The position numbers and the translations under genes are program-made. This document shows positions 19,500 to 30,976 of a stretch of DNA of 64,000 bases, piece after piece. The stretch is from Haliotis asinina (taxonomy: Eukaryota > Mollusca > Gastropoda > Lepetellida > Haliotidae). The stretch lies in assembly GCF_037392515.1 (NCBI RefSeq), contig NC_090295.1, positions 22,546,501 through 22,610,500 of the forward strand. The letters are read 5' to 3'. Numbering within the stretch: the stretch's first letter is position 1; each line of letters opens with the position of its first letter. The notes below the pieces were generated by a model. The model saw nothing but the letters and a program-made list of their open reading frames with translations. It did not search any database and had not been told where the DNA came from.

Positions 19500-20061
19500 C
19501 TGATGTACTGATTGTACACAAAATGCAACATCTTGTTGTGATGCGCAGACTGCGATACCGTTGCTGGTGAACTTCTCAACCCAGTGTTGAACATGGCACG
19601 TGGTATAATACAAGCCAGACCATAAGTTCGGCGGCAGAATTTATGTCAGTTGAGACAAACAATACAGCATAAATACAGCAAGTGTTCAGTGGCAAGGCAG
19701 ACTTGTCTCGGCGACTCCTCGTGTCACAGAACGCCTTTGTTCTCCTCCAGTCTAGTTATCTAGACTGGTTGTATATATATTGTTACTATATACTTGTGAT
19801 GTTTCATTACTCCCCTGGTCTTGGATGTGCTAATTAAACTGTCCTCGATTAAAGCCAGCTGATTCCTGTTATTCTGACGGCCTGAGCCTGTGACTCTTAT
19901 GACCACTTCGGGCAACCCTGCTACAAATGTTTTCCTTGTCGTATCTTGACAATCGTAGGTTCAGGAACCTATGTAAGGCTAGTCATAAACATTTATAGTT
20001 TGTATTTCTGATCTTCAGTGGTGAAATCAAGACACTGTGGCGCTTAACTTTTGTGCATGTG

Positions 20062-20630
20062 TATATTTACATTCTTATAACTTGAACTTTTTTGTATACA
20101 TAATTTGAACTATTAGTCATTACCAAAGAGACTTGTGCAAGTTATGTAAATCTGTACGCACAATGTGCAAACTTTACACGAAAACGTAGCTACATGGCAA
20201 AAAAGAGTAATCGTACCAACCTAAATGTGTGGTCGATGTCATTCATATTTTGTATTCCTTTGACGGCATGCTGATCTATATGTCTGTTTGCTGTACTTGA
20301 CGATACTTGTTATAGGGAAAAGCTGAATAATATGAATATTAAGTGTGCTTATAAACAGCTGTCATACTTATCCGATGTAAAATGTATGACAACCGATTTG
20401 TGTTTCAGTACCAAGGTAAACAGATTTCAGGATTTCCGGAGCTGTAAAATGCAATACCAACTCAAAATCACATGAAACTTGTATCGACCATATCCACCAA
20501 ATCGACCTTGAAGCACGTGTCCTGAAGGTTGTCTCCTCTTGTATCTGTTGTGGGGTCGCATGACGTCACTTTCCGCGTTTAGACCAGTCGTCTTCTTGTA
20601 TCCGCTGAGGGCGAAAGACGTGTATTTGAA
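20062..20630. other. region upstream of the zinc-finger gene
   Basis: No repeat recognised. A CRE-like octamer lies at 20561. A diverged duplication of about 35 bp ('gtc-tcttgtatc-g-tg') flanks it at 20530-20567 and 20588-20622. Confidence 0.45.
20561..20568. promoter_or_regulatory. CRE-like site upstream of the zinc-finger gene
   Basis: Perfect palindromic TGACGTCA 63 bp before the ATG at 20631, a typical promoter-proximal position for CREB/ATF sites. No TATA box is seen. Function is inferred from motif and place only. Confidence 0.45.
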
Positions 20631-21719
20631 ATGTACAGCTCAAATGCAGCTACATGTGAGGTGTGCGGGAGACGAATGGCCACCGCACGTGCGCTGAAGT
20701 CTCATCTTTGGATACATACGGGTGAAAGACCCTTCCAGTGCACTCAGTGTGGTAAGACATACCTTTCAAACGACGCGCTGGGCCAACACAAACGGTTAAA
20801 GCACAAGAAAGTTGGCACACAAGGTTATCAACTACATGTGTGTCTTTCAAATAACAAGCGGAACAATTTTCAAAAACAAACTAAACATCCAGATAATACG
20901 TGGTGCAATACAGGTAAAAATCACCACAAAACTTCAAAGGCCGATAGTGAAAAATGGAAGCGCATTGATGATGTGGAGCATGGTACAAGGGAGATAACTC
21001 AGTCTGGCCATGTCATCCCTACTTTCAAAGGCACTGGAAAGAATCCGGAATTCGAACAATACGAAGTGAATAGTCAACACGGTGATAAACAGATATATTT
21101 GAATTATGTGTCTAATAATGACCTACAACCGTCAGTCGACGTTACCTGTTATAACAGCAATACGAAGCACACAGATCGTCATTTAGAGTTCGAGTCTCGG
21201 GATGTGAACGCACAACGTTGTAGCCATAACAACGAAGACGGTATTGTTAGCTCTACTTGGGAATGTAACCGCGGTTCTGATAATCTACTGGAACAAGGTT
21301 TTGGTATGCACAAAAATTCAAAGCTGGAACGACAAAATGGAAAGCAAATTCTTGAGAAACCTCTTAAGTCTAATTGGTCATTAAGCCATCGGTCATTTGC
21401 GATTGAAAAAGGGTCTGAAAGGCACATAATGTCATCAAACTGTCGAACGGGAGATAGGAAAGGGGTGTTTGAATGCGTTGTGTGTGAAAAAGTATATGTC
21501 AGAAGGTGTTATTTAATCCGACATATGAGGACCCATACTGCTGAGAAGCCTTCGCAGCGTGCTGTGTGTGATGAGAGGTTCTATCGTAGAGACTACACGT
21601 TGAATCATATGAAAAGGGTTCATAAGCATGGTAGCGATGACAACGCGGCCCTTTCGGCACACATGGTCGGTGTCACCAAGATCTCTCAGATCAAAATCGA
21701 AGATAATGAAAAACGTTGA
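20631..21719 (+). CDS. C2H2 zinc-finger protein, single exon
   Basis: A 362-residue open frame from an ATG at 20631 to TGA at 21717. Two fingers lie at the N-terminus: CEVCGRRMATARALKSH then the linker HTGERPF, and CTQCGKTYLSNDALGQH. About 190 hydrophilic Asn/Lys/Ser-rich residues with no recognised domain follow. Two more finger-like units lie near the C-terminus: CVVCEKVYVRRCYLIRH, linker HTAEKPS, then a unit reading RAVCDERFYRRDYTLNH in which Arg replaces the first zinc-binding Cys. That unit probably does not fold around zinc. The family binds DNA in the nucleus; target unknown. No intron is needed, so it may be a retrocopy or a true single-exon gene. There is no in-frame stop and the finger register is kept, which argues for function. 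Confidence 0.85.
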   Translation: MYSSNAATCEVCGRRMATARALKSHLWIHTGERPFQCTQCGKTYLSNDALGQHKRLKHKKVGTQGYQLHVCLSNNKRNNFQKQTKHPDNTWCNTGKNHHKTSKADSEKWKRIDDVEHGTREITQSGHVIPTFKGTGKNPEFEQYEVNSQHGDKQIYLNYVSNNDLQPSVDVTCYNSNTKHTDRHLEFESRDVNAQRCSHNNEDGIVSSTWECNRGSDNLLEQGFGMHKNSKLERQNGKQILEKPLKSNWSLSHRSFAIEKGSERHIMSSNCRTGDRKGVFECVVCEKVYVRRCYLIRHMRTHTAEKPSQRAVCDERFYRRDYTLNHMKRVHKHGSDDNAALSAHMVGVTKISQIKIEDNEKR

Positions 21720-22794
21720 CTGAAGGACAAACCGTTGATGTATTTAGGGGAGTAACCACTTAAGGTTTCACAAACAACAAACAACTACCAGTGGTAATTG
21801 CCTTGGATGAGGCGTAACTTCTTTGAGTGGCGTATTTAGAAGTTGATGAATCAGAAAAGGTCAGACTTTATGGGTGTGAACCTTGCTGGTTTATTCGTTG
21901 ATTAGTTATGCTTCGGCAATAATGTTCATGATGCCATCACCATGGCAACTGATGTACGCGTCACAGGATACTCGATAATCTGCTTCCCAGTCCCTGAACC
22001 ACATTATCTTGTCAACTGCCGGGTCCTCTCTGCAGGGCTAAGTCCTTAAATAAAGCAAGTCTAATCTCTAGTCTCCCTAGGGCTCCTTTTCAGTTTATAT
22101 GGTTTAGTTTGTTACTGTCAAAATGATTTGTATTCAGATATTAGGGATTAGGGTACTCAACTGCTGGTCAACAATCAGAGCGTTGTGCACGTGAAATTAT
22201 GTCCCTAAGGTCGTCGCCATAGCAACTGATACAGCATGAAGCATTCGACCAATAGGCACCATTCGGACATAAACTCGTATGCACATGATGATGTCGCCAT
22301 GACAACTCATGTGACTCCCACGACACAGTTGTCCAGCAGGCTTTTTTGCAGCTGTTCTAACGTGGAAACCGCTGACGTCACCAGTGAAAAAATTAGACGA
22401 GGTCATGGTCGTTGTTGACCTTGGAGAGAAATGTGTCGCTCCACTAGAGTCCTTCGGCATACTTTGTGAATACAAGAACTGTATATCAAAATGATTCCCA
22501 AGATGAGCTTGTTAGGAATCAAAACATTTCTTGCAAAAATAGTTGCGCGTTATTGATTCCTTAAATAAGGAAATCTGATTGCACGGCCTTGAGATTGGCT
22601 GTTGGTAACGGCCTTTTATGGCACTTGTGCAATAGTAGTGTTGTGGAAACACAGTAGAAATTTTTCATAATTTCATAATTAGTCAATATTTGTTAAAATT
22701 AAAATAACTTTGGATTAAAAGTTTCGGCAGTTAAACTTTGTTCAGATTGTCGATCATTACACGACCAATCATGTAAAATGTAGAAAGAGGTCAG

Positions 22795-22953
22795 ATGTAA
22801 CATATGCTATACTTATGATTATACTTTCTCAATAAAGCACAGATTCTAGTACTCTTGTTGGGTTGAGTTCCATCCGGGATTCGAACCCACACCATTTGAG
22901 TCAGGCACTTAATCACTAGCAAACGAAGTCGGTCGCTCAACCCGCTCAGCCAT
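22795..22953 (-). repeat. SINE family C copy with clear tRNA-like head
   Basis: The minus strand reads TGGCTGAGCGG (A box, 22943-22953), then about 55 bp later GGGTTCGAATCCC (B box, near 22878), then the tail shared with 13130-13400. The box spacing is that of a tRNA with a long variable arm. No intact acceptor stem is visible, so I call it a SINE and not a tRNA gene. Confidence 0.75.
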
Positions 22954-22959
22954 CATTGC

Positions 22960-23135
22960 TGATTTAAATAGTTATAGCTATAGTATCAACTGATTTAAAT
23001 AGTTATAGTATCAACTGATTTAAATAGTTATAGTAATAGTATGAAATGATTTAAATAGTTATAGTATCAACTGATTTAAATAGCTATAGTTTCAACTCTT
23101 TTAAATAGTTATAGTTTCAACTGATTTAAATTGTT
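22960..23135. repeat. AT-rich tandem repeat, 25-31 bp unit
   Basis: About seven units of 'tgatttaaatagttatagtatcaac', some with an extra 6-bp 'tatagt' step. It directly follows the SINE C copy. Confidence 0.93.
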
Positions 23136-23365
23136 ACTTATTGTTAAATATAATTGACATAAATAATACAAATACATTTCATGTATTCAACACATAAAAC
23201 TATCAACTCTGAATGGCAAAAGACCCACATTTCTGTCACTTTCAGTTTTATGGAAAGATATGATCAGACAAAGGATATGACATGAAACAGTATTTACACT
23301 TTTGAAATATCTACAGAATGGAAATAATGAGTCATCAATACACATTATGCTAATGTTTTGAGTGT

Positions 23366-23400
23366 CAGAGTCACAGTCACAGTCACAGTCACAGTCAGAG
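23366..23400. repeat. (CACAGT)n microsatellite
   Basis: Five or so hexamers of CACAGT. Confidence 0.9.
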
Positions 23401-23798
23401 GTCATTTCCAGTGAAAGGCCACAGACGCGACCTTCTACTAGGTTTTGTTACACTCAGTAGTGGACTGTCAAGCTTACTCAGACTGACAAATAATACTATT
23501 TAATCCAATTAATATTTAACCCATCTAATCCAGCCTTACAGAGAGCATGTATGCAGATGTATGCATGTATGGACAGCATGTTTAAGTGTCTCTAAAGTTT
23601 TTGAAACATCAGTAAAATCTACTGTGTTTCGTGTTTGAATGTTTCTGTATGATACCCCGAAGTGTATATTGTAGAATATAATGAAACAAGCACGATATTC
23701 ACAAATCATTATTTATTATTATTTGAATTGCAACAAATCTAAGTGTTTGCACAGTTCAGCTCCACTTGTTTTCTCTATTACCTGTTTGGGATTAACCA

Positions 23799-23948
23799 AG
23801 TGCGTCATGCGTTGGCTTGTCGCGCTGATGACAGGGGTTCGATACCCCCCGTGGGTACAATCTGTGAAAACCGATGTTTTGGTGCATCCGCCGTGGCATT
23901 GTTCGAATGTTGCTGAAAGCGGCGTAAAACCATACTCGCTCACTCAAC
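23799..23948 (+). repeat. SINE family B copy
   Basis: B box 'ggggttcgataccc' near 23836, 'tgggtacaatctgtgaa', and the shared tail 'gttgctgaaagcggcgtaaaac' ending in CTCACTCA. Confidence 0.85.
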
Positions 23949-24193
23949 ACAGTCCTGCCCCATGGAATAACTACCCATTTCAATACATGAAATCATTAGA
24001 AATGTTTAAAAAATACCCAAATTCAAATAATACACATCCCTACTAAAGTCTTATCATTTATCGATGATAAATATTTTTTACCATATTGAAGACAGTAGTA
24101 ATAATGAGCACACATCTTATATTTTGTAACTGTAGCAGTGTTTGCGATCCTTTTGATACCATCCCTGTTCTCAAAGGTTAATGAAAAACTGGG

Positions 24194-24243
24194 ATCATTC
24201 ATTCATTCATTCATTCATTCATTCACTCACTCACTCACTCATT
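24194..24243. repeat. (ATTC)n(ACTC)n microsatellite
   Basis: ATTC tetramers pass directly into ACTC tetramers. Confidence 0.95.
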
Positions 24244-25151
24244 TATATATACATTTTGTCACCGCTATATACACAGTTGAGTGCTAGTTGACCAACACCA
24301 ACACGTTTACCTTTGATCCAGAGATTAGATATCACGAACCTGATATTGATATGGTTCTAATTACACCCTGCGTACTGAAAGATGGACGTAATCCCATTTG
24401 CGAGATAGTTCGTCATCTAAAACACTTGCCCCTTCTAATTTTACAAGACAAGACACGAACAGAATAGTCCTTGCAAAACCCTACCCTTCCGCAACGAACC
24501 TCACTCAATTCAAGCCTCACGTGTCTCAGAGGACCTCATACCAACAGACGGTGGCGGGACACCTGTTTTCTTTGCAAAATGCGTGGCAGGTGAGGCTTGG
24601 TGTTGATATAGATAATGGAGATCGATCGCGATAGTAGTGAACATAATATCGATCGATTTTCGATAAATATCGGAGACATATCTTTGAGCCAAAATGCCAA
24701 ACGTATGGACAGAAATGAATACTTCTGTTTTCTGCGGAGTTGTGACATATTTCATGGATGGATTATGAACAAAACAGCGTCCTGAAGATAGCTTAGAAGT
24801 AGACCATGAGTAAAATCAGTGTGTGTGAGAAAATCAAAACTTTTGTATCACAATAGATAATGTTCGATATCATCTATAACAAATTTTCATATCGATAGTT
24901 ATTGATATTTTTTCCTATCGAGCATATTTCCGATTATCGATCACATTCGCCAACCTCATGTTACAGGTGTCTTTTCGAAGGAACCTTGTGTCGCAACGGA
25001 CTTTCAATTATCCATTCATATTTTCCCTTTTTACGACAAAAGAATATGTTTTGTGCGACAGTTTTCCTCTGGCGGTGATATTTAACGTTTCCACACCCTC
25101 CATATGCTATCCATTGTCATTGTAAGCCTCAACGAGTGAACGGATGTCATT

Positions 25152-25347
25152 ACCCATGCTTGCCGTAAGAGGCTACTATGAAACCGGATGTTCAGGCTCG
25201 CTGACTTCGTTGACATATGTCACCGTATCCCAATGCGTGGATCGATGTTCATGCAGTTGATCACTGTATTGGCCCATATTCGATGATTTACAGACCACCA
25301 TGTACCTGCAATATTGCTGAGTGCAACGTTACGCAACCAACCAACTG
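25152..25347 (+). repeat. SINE family A copy
   Basis: Runs from 'acccatgcttgccgtaagaggc' to 'cctgcaatattgctgagtgcaac'; the terminal run has become CAAC repeats. Confidence 0.88.
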
Positions 25348-26258
25348 TATGTTACTTGGGTAATCGGAAACAAGGTTTGAATAAAGAGGTACATAGCATG
25401 GTTGTTAAATGACTAGTGTGACACTTAATTCAATGAATATTTTTCTGGCCTCGTCTTGGGCACACAACAAACACTTGCAGTCCGAAGGAAGCATAGAACA
25501 AGAAATGCTTATTTCAGTAAGATGTTTTAATTCAGAGATCGTCGAAGTGTTTTAGATCGGTCACGGGTTGTAGTTATTCTGTAATCACATTTTCATTACT
25601 TTTCCGTGACGTTTCTGTCATTTCTATTGTACACTTACCCTTTGCAAGTAGATAATAATGTTAACAACAATAAATAAATAAAATATAAATCAATTCTTTT
25701 GGAAACAAGTATTTCCGTGACAAAAGTAACACACACGATAAACATTCATATGGATTTCCTATGTAATATATGTACAAAACTGATAGGTGTACTCGTATTG
25801 CACTTGTCTGGACCTTTAAATAAGTAACAGCTCCCAACAAGGACTCGCACCAAACCAAAAGTGACGGTATAACATTTTGGTAGCTTTAGCCTGAAGGTCA
25901 GCGTTTCTTTCATTTGATGGATAATTAGTCAATTCATGGGATCCCCGCCATTTGGAGGTGACTGAATTGATGAAATATGTAAACTGCAGGGTTTCACGTC
26001 ACTCTTTTATATCCATTAATACATATCTATGTCTCACACGGGAAATGGGAGGATAGTATAAAACGCCACGTACAGGTTACATTGAGAACGAATGTTTCAT
26101 AATTTAGATTGTCAGATGATAGGCAACGTTATATTCTTTCAACATATCATTCCTAGCCTTCCCTCCAAAAATTCAAAATATTTAGTAATTGAATATGACC
26201 TTGAAAAGTATTGCATTACAATTGGCACCTATGTAAGTTAGGGTAAAATTCAACTCAG

Positions 26259-27263
26259 TCACTTGGAATCTGGAGCTTCCACACCCGCATAAGGACGCCA
26301 TTTCGGCTTTCTACTCAGGAATTCCTCGTCCTCGTCAGAAGGCTCATAAGGTAGAACCCCAGCCAGCTGCTGAGCTTCTACAGTAGTTGCTGATGGTGGA
26401 AGCTCAGATACTATTTTGATGCTCATCTCGCGTAGTCTAGGGGCCCTTTCTCTGAAGTAGCTGATGCCATTGCATGGCCAGTGTTTTGTAAGCAGCATTT
26501 CCCTGTAAGCTTTTTGTTTCTTTTGAAGCGACACTTCATCTGCCCATACAGCTGGCGCCATGCAGACAAACACAACAAAACGCCATCTACCGGGATTCTT
26601 TCGACGAATCAAGGGCCGAGTATTTGCATGGATAAGCCTGGAATCCCACACTACCATTCCACCCTTTGGAACCGGTACTCGCTTACGAAGACAGTTACAA
26701 TGTTCCTTAAACCAGTCGACGTCTTCAGACCGGAAGTTTCGAACACGCCATGTTGGATTTGCTTTACGTTGTTCGACTGCATAGTCACATTCTTCATAAT
26801 ATCTGTCAAAGAAATGGTGGGATCCTTCAATTACCTCAAATGTCCAGTCATCTTGATCACACTGCTCAAGGTACACGGCTCCTTGATACCCATGGAGACC
26901 CTCTCTCGAAGAGTCCTGGTCAACGTGGAGCCAGTCCTGACTTGGAATGTAGAAATCCTCCTCCCCATCTTCTGGGGGACGCCCAATAGCGATTCCATCA
27001 AAACTTGTCAAAAGTTTCTCAGTTCCCCATATTTGGGCGAAGACTGGTTTTGCTTTCATGCGCACTGCCCATGTTGGCTCCATATGACCGACCTTGAACT
27101 TTTGAATCAGGGATTTAGTGGTCGGAGGCCACGCCCCCTCAAACCCATTCAACCAATCATCATACATGCCTCTGTACTTATCGGCCTGTTCTGTTGTCAG
27201 AACATTCGGAATGACAGTGTAGCCTTTGGTCTCAAGATCTTCCCTGTTGCTCTCGGAAAACAT
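26259..27263 (-). CDS. PhyH-like Fe(II)/2-oxoglutarate dioxygenase, soluble paralogue
   Basis: 334 residues in one coding exon, ATG at 27261-27263. On the minus strand a splice acceptor (TTTTTCAG, AG at 27275-27274) lies 10 bp before the ATG, so the start is fixed by a 5'-UTR intron. The double-stranded beta-helix metal motif is visible: His113-x-Asp115 in WLHVDQD and the distal His212 in DSRLIHAN, with Arg residues just downstream (RP at 216, GRWR at 225-228) suited to 2-oxoglutarate binding. RPPEDGEE, YQGAVYL, DDWTFEV and EGSHH are shared with the paralogue at 40970-42028; I estimate roughly 55-60% identity by eye. The family (phytanoyl-CoA dioxygenase-like) hydroxylates lipids and other small molecules; the substrate is unknown. 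No peroxisomal SKL-type end (it ends DSK) and no membrane segment are seen. Confidence 0.92.
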   Translation of the reverse strand: MFSESNREDLETKGYTVIPNVLTTEQADKYRGMYDDWLNGFEGAWPPTTKSLIQKFKVGHMEPTWAVRMKAKPVFAQIWGTEKLLTSFDGIAIGRPPEDGEEDFYIPSQDWLHVDQDSSREGLHGYQGAVYLEQCDQDDWTFEVIEGSHHFFDRYYEECDYAVEQRKANPTWRVRNFRSEDVDWFKEHCNCLRKRVPVPKGGMVVWDSRLIHANTRPLIRRKNPGRWRFVVFVCMAPAVWADEVSLQKKQKAYREMLLTKHWPCNGISYFRERAPRLREMSIKIVSELPPSATTVEAQQLAGVLPYEPSDEDEEFLSRKPKWRPYAGVEAPDSK

Positions 27264-27362
27264 GGCGAAGGTTCTGAAAAATCACAGATTCAGTTTATTA
27301 AAGGCCGTCGAAAGTCAATAACAAAAGGCAATTTGAAGTGCGACTATTACTACTGTGGGTCG

Positions 27363-27538
27363 GGGTGGTGGGAAGGACGTTGGATGACCTGATGGTTAAA
27401 ACGTCCACTCATCAAGCTGAAGATACGGGTTTAATTCCCCACACGGGTACAATGTGTGAAGCCCATTTCTGGTGTTCCCCGTGTTGATATTTCTGGAATA
27501 TTGCTCAAAACTACATAAAACAACACTCACACACTCAC
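27363..27538 (+). repeat. SINE family B copy
   Basis: 'ggggtggtggg', 'gatggttaaaacg', 'gggtttaattccccac' (B box), 'gtacaatgtgtgaagcccatttctggtgt', and the shared tail with CACTCACA run. It lies in the 5'-UTR intron of the dioxygenase gene. Confidence 0.9.
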
Positions 27539-27877
27539 CTGCTAACATCACTGATGAATATGCATATATTATTACTGCAAAGCTATCTTCTGATCGACAA
27601 ATATCATTTGGAACATATCTTAGGCTGCTTGCATTAGTACTTTTTTACATAAAATGAGCCGATCTTTATCCGAATGCACTAGGTGAAGAGAAGTTTCCTT
27701 TACGTCGCCTGCTTAATCATTCCAGATCTGTATGAATTAATATCTGTAAATATTAGTCCAGCAACAAAATTCCAAGCACATATATAGATAAACAGCACCA
27801 CACTCCTTTCGAAATACGATGACAACATGGATACGGTGAAAATATTACCTCTGTCTGCTACCTTCCATAGGAAGAGT

Positions 27878-28025
27878 GTGGTGGGTGGCATAGTGGTTAA
27901 AGCGGGCGCTCGTCGCACCCAAGCTCCGAGTTCGATTCCCCACATGCGTACAATGTGTCAAGCCCAATCTCCAGCCTTGATATTGGTTTTGGAGTTGCTA
28001 AAAGTGGTGTAACACTCGCTCACTG
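27878..28025 (+). repeat. SINE family B copy
   Basis: A box 'ggtggcatagtggttaaagcg', B box 'gagttcgattcccc', then the tail 'gttgctaaaagtggtgtaac' and CTCGCTCACT. Same intron as the copy at 27363. Confidence 0.9.
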
Positions 28026-28601
28026 TTAGGACGAACATGGCCAAGAAATGAAAGTATAGCGGAGGGAAGTAAAAATTATGCGAGAACCATGAAGTAGTTT
28101 CAGTTGCAAATTATGAGACGAATACAGTGTAACAGAAGAAATGCAAACATTTAACTCTAAATAAATTATCCATGTCCTATTTCACAGTTACTTAAGTAAA
28201 CATATCTTTGGTGAAGGAGGGAGTGAATTAAAATTTTACACTGGGTGGACAATATTGCAGCCGTGTGTGTAACGATGAAAGCGAGATATTCTTTAGAAAA
28301 ATATCTGTCAACAAAGGAAAGTAAAATAGGTTATAACACACTTTCAGAATAAAACAAGCTGAGGATTCAGATTATGAACTATGGAGGTTAGCAACTGTGC
28401 CTGACAGCACATCCAGTATGCATACACCGCACAATAAACTGTAAACATAAAGAACAGTAAGTGATGTCTATCTATCGTGTCCTTTCTATGATACTTTCAC
28501 ACAGCCATGCTGTTAATAAACCTATTTCCTTACCGCGTTGTTGGTTGTCAGCGCTAACATTATCCAAGTTAGAGTCCTGATATTATTGAGAAACAACTTA
28601 C

Positions 28602-28626
28602 CTTGTGCTGTTTACGCGGTGAATAC
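28602..28626 (-). other. probable 5'-UTR exon of the soluble dioxygenase
   Basis: The minus strand ends ...CAGCACAAG/GTAAGTTG, a strong donor (GT at 28601-28600) that can pair with the acceptor at 27274, giving an intron of 1328 bp. The start site is placed at the initiator-like TCAGT near 28629-28625. No cDNA is available, so the pairing is inference. Confidence 0.6.
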
Positions 28627-28656
28627 TGACAGACAGAAGTGTCCCAGCGTTTTATA
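28625..28656 (-). promoter_or_regulatory. TATA box and initiator of the soluble dioxygenase gene
   Basis: TATAAAA on the minus strand at 28656-28650, about 28 bp before an initiator-like TCAGT, the canonical spacing. The first exon donor follows within 25 bp. Confidence 0.6.
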
Positions 28657-29606
28657 TTATCATGTTGCACCACGGCTCTCAATTTACCTGGTAGTCTATA
28701 TTTAGACCGACACCGAAAGCGGAAGAGAGTTGAGTTGGTGATTGCACCACCATCGTGAAAACGCGTACTGGTATCAGAAAGGGGTCGTTTCAAAACGTTT
28801 TGCAATGAATTTCAAAGTCAACTCGTGCATTGTGGAATTGAAGCCAGTTTGCTATGCGGTGGTCGAAGTGTCGTTATCCCCCATTTCATCCCGAGTGCAA
28901 ACCAGTTTCCACATTTTGATAGCCAGTCGGGCTAGTTATGCCTGGAAGTTACTGGCCCACAAATTTTCACAATCCCGAAAATTGAATGTTGACACGAGTA
29001 TCTTCATTTAGCTGCTAATATGATGAACATGTTATTACTTAACAGGTCGGAGAGAGTGATATACAGATACATGTATTAGCAAAATGGCCTGATGAAAATT
29101 CACTAAGGAGTGGGGACTGTGACTGGACATTTACTGGCCCGACTGGATTTTAACAAGCCACAGAGTAGCGGGCCAGTGATCTCATCCATACCCTGGAACA
29201 TGTTCAACAATATCTTCTAAATCGTCCGAAATCATATCATGAAAACATCCTTTAAAATACACACATACAAAATGTAAAAAATTAAAAGCATCATACTCAC
29301 AGAACAATCATGCTTGTGTCAAACAGTGAGTATGCTTTTAGGCCCCTTTTAGTGATACATTTACAAATAACAATATCACGCCCGAAATGGACTTCATGGT
29401 TCTAATAGTGTCTCACAATAGACAATATACATCTTTAGTAATTTGACACCGGCTGTTTGTCCACAATTTATTGCCACAAGGGTGTGCCATGATGCTGAGT
29501 GAATAAACGATTTATCGTTATCTAAAAAAAACCAAAACAAACAAAACAAATAAAACTCTATCAATCAGATCTTTTTTATATACATGATTCGAGAAAATGG
29601 GTGATT

Positions 29607-29754
29607 TTGGTTTAACACCGCTTTTAGAAATATTTCAGCAATATCACGGGAGACACCAGTAATGGGCTTCACACATTGTACCCATGTGGGGAATCGAACC
29701 CGGGTCTTCGGTGTGATGAGCAAACGATTCAACCACAAGGCTATACCACCGCCC
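29607..29754 (-). repeat. SINE family B copy
   Basis: Nearly complete: shared tail, 'gggagacaccagtaatgggcttcacacattgtacccatg', reversed B box 'ggggaatcgaacccgggtc', reversed A-box end 'ctataccaccgccc'. Confidence 0.95.
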
Positions 29755-29932
29755 ATGTCTTGATATCGAGTCAGCATGTATATACTATCGTGATATGGGA
29801 ACGAATTGACTTTATTCGCTGAACTATCAGGAAAATAGACGATAAATGAAGAGAACACATTGATTTAGATGTTACGCCAATGGTGTGTCATGATTCTTAT
29901 ATACACCTGGTAGAACCCGGAAAATCCGGGTA

Positions 29933-30165
29933 TGACCTGGTCTTCAGCAACCTATGTTTGCAGTCAGAGACGACTATGTCGGGATCGTAAGCGGCAACAA
30001 ACGGTATCTTGCTTGACACATGTCATCGTATCCTCATTGCGCAGATCGATGTTCCTGCTGTTGATTGCTGGGTTGTCTGGTCCAGACTCGATTATTAAAA
30101 GACCGCTGTCATATAGCTGGGATGTTGATGAGTGTGCCATTAAGCAACTAACGAACCAACAAACC
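29933..30165 (+). repeat. SINE family A copy
   Basis: Head 'gacctggtcttcagcaacc' to 'tatagctgggatgttgatgagtg', ending in AACTAACGAACC-like decayed tail. Confidence 0.88.
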
Positions 30166-30345
30166 GCATAGACAGACGAGGATTTTCATCTCACAATTGC
30201 ATCCTAGCAGGCAATCGACAAAGTTTCCCTGTTGACCTGTTTTCACCAGACGTTGCAACACCAATAATATAACAATACTGATTAAACTTTCACCTTCGTT
30301 TTTTCATATTTGTTGAAACTTAACATTAAATAATCTTTTTCAGAG

Positions 30346-30470
30346 TGAATACAGTTTTACACCGTCTTTTAGTAATATTCCAGCAATATTAATGCTGTGG
30401 ACACCAGAAATATGCTTCGCACAATGTGGGGAATCGAATCCGTGACGAGCTAACGTTGTACCACCAAACA
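30346..30470 (-). repeat. SINE family B copy, head shortened
   Basis: 'cagttttacaccgtcttttagtaatattccagcaatatt', 'gtggacaccagaaatatgcttcgcacaatgtggggaatcgaatccg'. Confidence 0.85.
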
Positions 30471-30785
30471 AGCCAACAGCTTCCTTTGATATCTGAATAC
30501 ATGTAGACAGCTGACTATGTTTTCAAAATCTTTTTAAACATTCGCCTTTCGACGCTATAACGCTCTGTAGAGCTGTGCTATGTCAATGAAAGTAACGTCC
30601 AACCAATACCCAATCAAATTTCAACATCGGCAATTCATACTCATTCAGCGAAGATTCCACAGTCAAGTCAATGTTAATGCCAATCCAAGCTTCAATATTA
30701 CGTCAACGTTGAAGCATAACATTGTTATTTTCCACAACATTTCACAAGTTTCCACTTCAACCGAAACATATGTATTCCCTTGAAG

Positions 30786-30976
30786 AAAACAAAACAAAAC
30801 AAAACAACAACATCCACCCCACCCCCCACCCCCACCCCCCAACGCCCCCCCCCAAAAAAAAAACAACAAAAAAAACAACAACAAAAACAACAAAAAAACC
30901 CCAAAAAAAACAAAAACGAAACACACACGTCGCACGCACTCACACACACACGCGCGCGCGCGCACACACACACGCA
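30786..30976. repeat. A/C-only tract with CG core
   Basis: About 140 bases are almost pure A and C on the plus strand (AAAAC runs, C runs, A runs). They are followed by CACACA, a CG run of about 12 bases near 30955, and CACACA again. The opposite strand is G/T only. Confidence 0.95.

Larger units (their letters stand above)
18947..20061 (-). mobile_element. Tc1/mariner element, deleted and interrupted
   Basis: TA-flanked (18945-18946 and 20062-20063) with a perfect 22-bp inverted repeat, CACATGCACAAAAGTTAAGC plus two bases. Only the N-terminal 54 residues of a transposase survive, on the minus strand, ending close to the left repeat, so the catalytic part is gone. About 800 bp of unrelated DNA separates the transposase start from the right repeat, where it should lie close. 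That DNA includes a 90-bp direct repeat. Confidence 0.88.
21720..26258. other. gap between convergent zinc-finger and dioxygenase genes
   Basis: Contains SINE copies, a 25-31 bp tandem repeat at 22960-23135 and ATTC/ACTC microsatellites. The 3' UTRs of both flanking genes should lie at its ends; no further gene recognised. Confidence 0.5.

Noticed and set aside
19204-19925. A solo LTR inside the Tc1 element, ending CCCTGCTACA
   Set aside because: I could not find a matching start or a flanking duplication; only the end looks LTR-like.
22795-22953. A functional tRNA gene
   Set aside because: A and B boxes are present, but no paired acceptor stem is visible and the same sequence recurs with the same tail elsewhere, as expected of a SINE.
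26481-27392. 303-residue plus-strand open frame
   Set aside because: It is the antisense shadow of the dioxygenase coding exon, has no recognisable motif, and lacks the conserved features of the minus-strand protein.
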